Source of the DNA: Apostichopus japonicus
Lineage: Eukaryota > Echinodermata > Holothuroidea > Aspidochirotida > Stichopodidae
Length of the DNA: 64,000 nucleotides
Direction of reading: 5' to 3'
NCBI RefSeq assembly: GCF_037975245.1
Contig: NC_092568.1
Location: forward strand, 36,237,001 to 36,301,000
Shown here: one piece after another, positions 56,226 to 64,000 of the stretch
Layout of the letters: every line of letters begins with the position of its first letter
How positions within the stretch are numbered: the first letter of the stretch is position 1
Program-made: the position numbers and the translations under genes
The notes under the pieces: generated by a model
The model's database searches: none
Told to the model about the DNA's origin: nothing
Seen by the model: the letters and a program-made list of their open reading frames with translations, nothing else

Positions 56226-58127
56226 TTAAAGGTGTGCAGTATTGGCCCCAAATATGCTAGATATTCAAATATGGTCACCTTTGGTCAAACTTCTTAAACT
56301 GTTTTTATTACAACTTTTGATGAAATTTTCCTCACTTGGACAATCAGTCATCTTGTGTGTTCCTTCAAAATGTCTGAGAACAATTTGGAGAGTAAAGACC
56401 TCCAGGAAAGTCCTTTTGAAAACTTCTAGCTTTAATAGCATTCTATAATTTGGGGCCTATACTAGGGCTGTGAGTTTTCGTTTAAAGACCTAAACGTTTA
56501 AACGGCCGATTTTTCGTTCGTTTAAACGTTTAAACGTTCGCGAATATCGCGAGAAAACGCCAAGTATAAAGGCGTGGGGTCCAGGGGACCGCCCTAGGGC
56601 CCTGGTGGGGCGAAGACCCCGGAAAAGGAAAAGGAATTTTTTGCGTGTCTGGCGATAAAAAATTCGCAGTTGAGGATGCAAAATACTGACAACTTTTGAA
56701 TTTAAATTGTCACGAAGCTGATGAAAAATTTTAAATGACAAGTTAGAGTAGCTGTATTATGTTATAAAATGAAAAGAGATTTAATCTGTTTTAAAATCTT
56801 TAAAAAGTTTAACTTACAGAACCTCCGATATTATGAAACAAAAAACGTTCGGCAAAGCCCCGTTTCTAGAATGCCTAACAATGAATAGCGCGCACTAAAC
56901 GTACTGTATCAGTTTACAACTGCAGTACGGTTTAACCTAACTTAAATACCACGGTAGGATACTGTATACACGTATGTGCTCAGAATTTTCCCAGTTACCT
57001 TGCCAAACAACTGCGCGCTCATCCCCTGTCTAGCACCTGTTTGTTAACATTTTTGGCACGTTTCCAAGAAACGTTTCATAGAGTATTCCCCATGATACAC
57101 GAGGCACAGTTCATACACGCAGCACAAGATATCAAGCTATGGTCATCTTTATTAAAGTAAACCTTGTAATAAAATATGTTTTAGGCCACATGGCATGATT
57201 AACTAATGCTTAACATTATTTCCATGTTCTTGTAGAAAACGTCAAGTTCGCAAAATACAATTGGTTGTGTTTTTGTAGTTACGTGAGATCCGTAACAGAC
57301 GAGGTGGTTAGGCTATTTGCTATACACTTAACTGTGGTAGGACATTATTTTTTCCGTATTTTTGGAAAATCTAGAAAATACTTTCTTTCCCCCCCACTTA
57401 ACACCAGATGTGGTCTTACGGTTTATTCATAAATGGGTGTACTAGAGCCTTGTATACATGACATTAGTTGCATTTAGCACGATTTGCCAGTTTCGCGTGA
57501 ATTTGTCGAAAGTGTTTTGCTGGATCTTTCGTAAAATTTGAAAGGTGTACCAACTTACTTTTCGTACACAATTGGTAATTTCTCTACTGATTTTCAGAGT
57601 TTTTTTACGATCTCCAATCGATACATTTCCTCTGATCATGTATTTGAACAACTATTACCAAGTCGAGTATTCGACCCGGTATTCTCTGGTCGGAGAGTTC
57701 AAAGTGATGGACAGGGATTGTAATCATTTCGATTGAACATGCATTGACTGGATTATCTGCGCCGCCGCTGTCGGCTCGATATAAAGTACACTTGTGCCGC
57801 GAATCAGGAAGTTTTCACAAAAGGATAACAGCGTTCAAGTTTAAGCCATTCATATCGCCGGATACATCTGGGGGGGGACAAAAGTAGGATTACGTTCGCG
57901 GTTTATGATTCGACTGATCGTAAGTTGTTTTGTTATTTCGCGTAGTAGACAAAATAAACACGGGAATTGATACGCGATTTTTGCCAATAATTTAATTTTC
58001 AGTTGATATCATAGAACTTTCGTTTAAACGTTCATAAGGTTTTATTAAACGTTTAAACGATGTTTCGTTCGTTTACACGTTTAAACGTGTAAACGGCACA
58101 GCACTAGCCTATACTGACTACCTTTAA
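56226..58127 (+). mobile_element. MITE copy 2, interrupted by a hAT-like insertion
   Basis: Left end TTAAAGGTGTGCAGTATTGG; right end GACTACCTTTAA, inverted to the left end. The two parts (56226-56462 and 58115-58127) together make about 250 bp, matching the intact 48-kb copy. Confidence 0.85.
56463..58106. mobile_element. 1,644-bp non-autonomous hAT-like element
   Basis: Terminal inverted repeats TAGGGCTGTG and CACAGCACTA (one mismatch), flanked by perfect 8-bp target duplications GCCTATAC (56455-56462 and 58107-58114), as in hAT transposons. Subterminal regions are crowded with CGTTTAAACG palindromes. No transposase-length frame was found. Confidence 0.92.
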
Positions 58128-61100
58128 TTATATGACCAGTATAAACCAGCTACAGTCTTACTTGGTATTAAACCATTGTCTCCTTTACAATAAAAGTAAT
58201 TAGCTCCTAACTTAATCAGTGATATTGTGTGTGCAATGCAACCATGCACGACAAGTGGTCACATCATAGCAATCACTAGACCACACACTCTTGGTGTGAC
58301 TGGAACTTGAGCAGAGAATTAATGGGTTAATTAGTTTGGAGTTCTTCGAATGAAAAAAAAACATGTTTTGCTTTCAAATTCAAATGCAGGTGTTTTGTGA
58401 GTCTTTTGTTAAGGACACTAAGGCTCAATGAAGTTGATATACATGTATCTGTGAGGTTTCAATAACCTGCATTTGCAATAATAATAATAAGAAATTTGAA
58501 TAAATATGGTCCAAATTAAAGTCGAATAAGAATCCCAGTAAAATCTAATACAAAATCAAATCAAATCAAGTGTGCAAAAAACATGGGGGAAAGACACACT
58601 ATATATATACTCAACAGTTAACATTCGAATTGGAATAAATTCCTGTTTGAGGGGCATAAATCTTCTATTATATTTATTATATTTCTATCTTATATTTTGA
58701 TATATCTCTCTAACTTATTGATATTTCTATATTTAATCAGTCTAGAACACAGTTATTTTTTTGTGCACTAAGTAGACATATATATGCACTTGTGGCAAGC
58801 TTTCTACTGGCCAGGGCTTAAACCACACTTTGTAACCTCACAGATCCTCCTTTAAATCAAGTTTTCAAATTTCTTACCCGATTATCGGCACAACTGTAAC
58901 TGCAGTTACCTTGTAACCATCCCTTCCATGAGTTTATCCAGATTGAAAGAAAAATTCACAATTGACATTACAAAGTTTTATGCTGTGCAAAAAACAATAG
59001 GTTGCCACAGGACTCGAAAAAGCTTCTCAACTGCTTCACAAATTAAGTGATGTCTATGCGAAGACATTTTAATAGTGTTAAAGATCATGTAAATGCACTG
59101 TTAATTTGGAATACATAATATATAAAACAGCGCAGGTACTATTTAAGTAATATCATCTTCTGTCTGGTATGTATACAGGATTTAAATATCAAGGATCTAA
59201 ACACTTCGTTGGAAAAGTCATTACATACAGCAACTTCATGGCAATTAAAAATGTGATATTTATTTATCCTATTCTACTATTTTACTTTATAGTGAATTAA
59301 TAGAATTACTTATTAATTTGTTTATGGGTTACAAATCACAATGAGATGAACAATAATAGCAATCCAATCAATTCAGCTCTCTCTCTCTCCCTCTCCACCT
59401 CTGTCTCTGCCTCTCTCTCTCTCTCTCAAGATGATTAGAGTACTATTGATCAAACCTGTGATCTACACATGTTCAAATGAGTTACATGTCAAACTCTGTT
59501 GTTTCAAGAAGAATAGACCCTCCAATCCCACGGTTTATTATAAATACTCCATCATAATGACCAGCCTATTGATAAAAGGACATGTACATGCAACTAAAGA
59601 CCAGTAAACTGAAAGGATTAACTATTCACAAACTTTTCAAAATTCTGTCCTTATTGTACTTAAACTTAAACTGACAGTCCTGATTGACTATTCACAGACT
59701 TTTCAAATTTCTGTCCTTATTGTACTTAAACTGAAAACACACACAAAAGCCACATTTTGATGGCCTTTATTTGTGATAGATGTTATTTTCATTGAAATAC
59801 TGTGCAATTAAGCATATGAATGTGAGCATCTTTTGATTTGAGTTAAAACCAACAGCAATGGACTGGGAAGTTACAAATTTAGGAAGTAGCAAGATTTTTT
59901 TTTGTCTTGGAATCGAATGCACATACTTAGTACCCAGCAAACAATAATAATTCACTGAAAAACCGGCACCAACCTAGCAAAATCTTAAGTCCCAAAATTA
60001 TCTAGTAAGTACTGTAAGTGTAGAAATGATATTTCTGATAATACAACTTTTTACTTTCTTAGCCCTCTTCTCTAGTTGCAAACTTTGTATGTTAATAACA
60101 TTCTTTCTGAAGATATTTACTTGCTGGAAATTTGATCTTATTATGACATCAAAGGAGCAACTTTAACTTCTATTCTAACCATAGAGAAGAGGGATACTTC
60201 CTTTTAGCAAATAAAAAAAAGTTATGTTTAACAATCAAAACGTAACCTTAGAAAAAGGATAGACATTTTAGTCCTACAGTATATAAAGAAATTATACTGC
60301 TGGTGTACGAACTGGATTGGCTTGGATGCTGGATCGGGGTCACTCCTCTCATGAGTGCAAAAGAGATCAACCTTATCAGCTTAAACTTTGCCAAGAGACT
60401 TTGGGCAAGATGAAGATTAGCCTGCCCTATTGTAACCTTGACTACTTTTTTTTCATACATTGACCTAAAGAATAAAGTCCAAAACTTGACAATCAGTGTA
60501 TGCTAAAACCCCTTTACTCATTCCATTTTCAACATGTACAAACAAACCCCCAAAACCCATGTATTTAGTACTGATCAATAGAGATCAAAACATGTCTTAG
60601 TCCATGGACTTACTGTATGTTATACTTAATGAAAGGTTTGTCTGGTAATAGACAATTAAAATATATGCTTTGTTTGGCATCAATTTTATATCAGCATGTC
60701 CAAAATCTACAGAGAAAATGATTACATGATTGTAGACTATTGAACCAGTACTGAGCAGAGTAAGGATATTGAGGTAAGGATATCGAACTGTGTGTTTATA
60801 AAAGTTTACTTTTTAAAAGTTGCAAAGAGATAATTAGGAACAAGAAATACCCATAAAGCCTATCCGATATGAGCTTAATGTTAACAGTGGTCAGGTCTGA
60901 TAGGTTAACCTAAACTGGGAAAAAAAAACTGGGGAAAAAAGTCTAATTGAACATGAAAGTTTCAAAAAAGTTCCAACATAGTCATTGTTTGGCAAAACAT
61001 TGTTAAAATATGATAGGCTATCTTGGTTGTTTGTATGGTGATTTTGGAATGTTGGGTCCCCTAACTTTGCATACTGGTTTATACTGAACAATAGCCAAAG

Positions 61101-62525
61101 TTAGAGCAAAGCCAAAGGCATAAATATTAACTGATCCTTTTTTTCTACTAAACTAAACTTAACTAACTTTGACCATTAAAAGAGCATCTGTTCCATTATC
61201 ATAGCAAAATTACAACATAGGCCTTGGCCTACCAATACCATCCTAAATGAAAGCAGTATGGGTGAGAACAAGCAGAAACAATGTCAGTCAATTCCAAAAC
61301 GTATTATGTGGTCCCAATTTTGTTTGGGTCCTAATTTTTGTTCACCTCATATGATTACACAACAGATATCAAGTTCAGCATTTTCTATTCCAATTACTCC
61401 AAAAGTGTAAACACAAGCACAGAGAAAAACAATATTACAAAAAATGTAAGCGTTGAGCATATTATAGAAAAGCTTATCCACCGAGGATAGGAGATGTAGA
61501 ACAAATGGTAAATATCCTTCTTAAATCGATTGATCATAAAAACTTAAAGTTTTTTATTAAATTTAATGTTCTCACAGATTATACCGTCCGCAATATTATA
61601 ACCAAAGTCGTCTTCATGCTTTGTTTATCTCTTGACTTGAGGCAGTTTGTTCTATGTTCAAGTTAATCCATGCATTTCCCTAAAGTCGACAGGGTGACTG
61701 ACATTGAGACCACTTGCCAGGCAAGAAGCTAATCTGACTTAGAATTATTGCAGTCTATCCTAATAATCAAATTGGTGACTGTTGGTATGAAGGTGATTCC
61801 TGACTTTGCACAACAAAATGTGCCCAATTTACACTGTGACCAAATGTTAGCATCTAGGCCTACACTACAGTAACAACTAACAAGAAACAATAAGTCTAGG
61901 CCTAGGCTAGTTAATGATCAAAGCATTATCTTTCTGTCATTGAAACACTAAAATGAACATACCCTCCATGCTATCTCATTTTTATCCATAATCACTATAA
62001 ATAATGACCATCTAAGTTAGGGTCACCACTAGTAACAGGATCATAACTAGGTATAACTAATGTACTACAATTACTTTGTAGCCTATAGCCTAACAGTAAC
62101 AGTTAGGCCTAATCTCGCATAGGCTAGCCTATGTACGATTTGACGTTTTTAGGATAAGGGGTAACACAAATGCGTAAACGATCGCAGTCTTACGTTAAGT
62201 TCTTACTCGAACTTAAATGGCCTACTTACCGGTAGCCTAGATACATTCAAACTCAGAAGAATTTAATTCCAAAAATGAACAGTTATATCACGAGAAAGTT
62301 AATTCAGTTGTTATTTCCAAAGCGAGTGATTAGTTCGGCGAACACGTTTGTTATTCCTGTTTAATTAGTTTCAGTCGGGTGCCATTTTCTATTTTGCCTT
62401 TTAGTGACCAAACACGATCTAGTGGACAAGTATTGCATAACACAAAATAATCTCTTGGATACAAAACTGTGTCATCGGAGGACCCTTCCCAACGTAGTCA
62501 AACTTTAATAGAGGGCAGCACATAC
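58128..62525. other. AT-rich sequence, no gene seen
   Basis: Contains a CT microsatellite (59379-59427) and a roughly 66-bp tandem duplication at 59620-59735 (TATTCACARACTTTTCAAA, TGTCCTTATTGTACTTAAAC). Probably the long first intron of the TPC-like gene. Confidence 0.5.
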
Positions 62526-62720
62526 CTTCTTGAGATTGGTGTAACACGGCACGGATAACTCCGCTTCAAGAGGTAAAAACGTTAGCTGGGCTCATCAGAT
62601 TTCGATAACTTCAAGCTAGATTGGCTAACGGGAGCGAACTGATATGTATTTCAATAAATGTCTTGTTCGATCTTTCGTATTGTGTAAAGTTGGGAGAAAA
62701 CCCGTCAAATTTATAATAAC
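62526..62720 (-). promoter_or_regulatory. Candidate noncoding first exon and promoter region of the TPC-like gene
   Basis: The coding exon block has an acceptor at its 5' side (53460), so an upstream noncoding exon is required. On the minus strand CTCAAGAAG|GTATGTG at 62526 is a good donor in a locally CpG-richer stretch. The upstream limit is arbitrary and no TATA box was recognised. Confidence 0.25.
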
Positions 62721-63338
62721 GACAACTACACTACTGCATCATAGATTGTTAGTTTGATAGAAGCTGCTTGCTTCATTAAAAAAAATAATACGTATAAAAT
62801 GCAGTCCCTGCTTGAGATCTACTCTGATATTCTGATAAGAAGCTACTACTTTATGAACTTGAAATGATACACTGTAAGTCCTGCGAGAGCGTAATCAAGT
62901 AAGTAAGTATCCAAGTACACTTATAGTCTGTCGAATCCAAGAGGCGACATTCAATGTCCGAGTCAAGCAAGAGTATAACAGAGTCCAACTGTCTATCTTC
63001 CAAGTTCAACATAATCGTGATCATTCGAAACTATTTCAATCACTTTCTTTCAGTCTTGCATTCGATCTGTAGAATTATGCTATGTCGTTTACATCAAAGA
63101 CGGTCAACATTTTAACTCGGTACACCGAGAATTCCTTTGCTTCGTGATAGTTGGAAGATTGGGTGCTGATCCTATTTTAACTTGTTGAGAAGGCAACAGA
63201 ACAATAACAATATATGCAACAGAAGGTGAGCTCTCATTGCAAGCACCTATATAGATAGGCATAGCATCAGGGGTGGTCGGAGGGGGGGGGGGGTAAAAAG
63301 GGGGAACACTGCAAATTTATAATGGGACACGCAAGTAA

Positions 63339-63872
63339 AAATTGCGATAACACAACTGAAAACGTAACTCTTCTCTGCTCAGAGGTACACGCGTGATCCT
63401 TCTTAGCCTATTCAAACCGATGTGTACGGGAGCTTAAAAGTGCCATCAACTTAAGAAAAACTTTGCCCCATAAGTTGACATTTTCCAGTAAATTGTTTAG
63501 ATAACAAGATAATATCTTATTAAAGATTGCTCAGTTGCTTTAACTGAGCAATTGAACAATTATCTGCAAAATGTTTAATTAGCAACTTGTCGTATCTCAT
63601 CAACTCTACATTTTTTGCAAAATTATTAATTGTTCCCTTCATTCCAACTGGGCAATTGAACAATTTCCTTTTATATTTATATCTTTTATATTATCAGTAA
63701 AATGTCATACCTAATGGCTTAATGTCTTTATATCTTCTCCACGTTGCCCCATTTTGCGATAACACAACTGAAATCGTAACTCTGCTCAGAGGTACACGCG
63801 TGACCCTTCTTAAGCCTATTCAAACCGATGTGTACGGAAGCTTTAAAGTGCCATCAACTTAAGAACAACTTT
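63339..63872. repeat. Pair of roughly 120-bp direct repeats
   Basis: 63339-63467 and 63755-63872 both run from TTGCGATAACACAACTGAAA through AGAGGTACACGCGTGA and CAAACCGATGTGTACGG to GTGCCATCAACTTAAGAA. The spacer holds two imperfect copies of a GCAATTGAACAATT motif (63546 and 63651). Could be a tandem satellite or terminal repeats of a small element. Confidence 0.8.
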
Positions 63873-64000
63873 TTGTTATTCTTATTGTGAGATTCTGCGT
63901 TATTACTGATCGTTACCTTCAAAAGACTGCGTGATTTTGAAGTGTTTTTTCTGTGTGTAAGCGATGGTGAATGGTTTTTAATTATATTATGACTTTTATT

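Overview
The window is eukaryotic, AT-rich, intron-rich animal DNA. It carries two large, convergently transcribed, multi-exon genes plus many SINE, DNA-transposon, LINE and minisatellite remnants. Recurrent GGCCTAGGCCTA-type motifs, the repeat style and the two gene families suggest a marine deuterostome invertebrate, most likely an echinoderm. That assignment is inference; no marker in the window fixes the species.

Left gene (+ strand, about 5.66-22.0 kb): a PHF10/BAF45A orthologue, the SAY-domain and tandem-PHD-finger subunit of the PBAF-type SWI/SNF chromatin remodeller. Twelve coding exons join in phase into 1087 codons. In order they encode a very long acidic, disordered N-terminus (about 520 residues), the SAY domain, a Lys/Ser/Thr-rich linker, a proline-rich exon, two PHD fingers and a basic tail. 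One SAY exon has been copied downstream as a 171-bp tandem array, and the C-terminal coding end is duplicated in decayed form in the 3' UTR.

Right gene (- strand, about 53.5 kb down to 24.0 kb): a divergent two-pore channel (TPC) family cation channel. I could join 31 coding exons without a phase conflict into 1348 codons. It has a 241-residue acidic cytosolic N-terminus, two six-segment channel repeats, an EF-hand linker between them, and an unusually long C-terminus. That tail carries a lysine-rich segment, an SH3 domain, proline-rich sequence, a poly-Glu run, and a last exon ending in a class I PDZ-ligand-like -TPV. An SH3 domain spliced in phase onto a two-pore channel is the most unusual feature of the window. 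Its second S4 segment has almost no arginines, and its two filter motifs read TEN and TSN.

The rest: 0-5 kb holds an inverted-repeat element with internal tandem repeats, a 42-bp palindromic minisatellite and a dead LINE fragment. Intron 1 of PHF10 contains repeats with closely spaced AGGTCA half-sites. Several introns of the channel gene consist largely of private minisatellites lying close to splice sites. At 56.2-58.1 kb a 1.64-kb hAT-like element with an 8-bp target duplication sits inside a MITE whose other copy lies inverted at 48.6 kb. From 58 to 64 kb there is little beyond short repeats; the noncoding first exon and promoter of the channel gene are probably here. No rRNA, functional tRNA, CRISPR or bacterial-type feature was seen.
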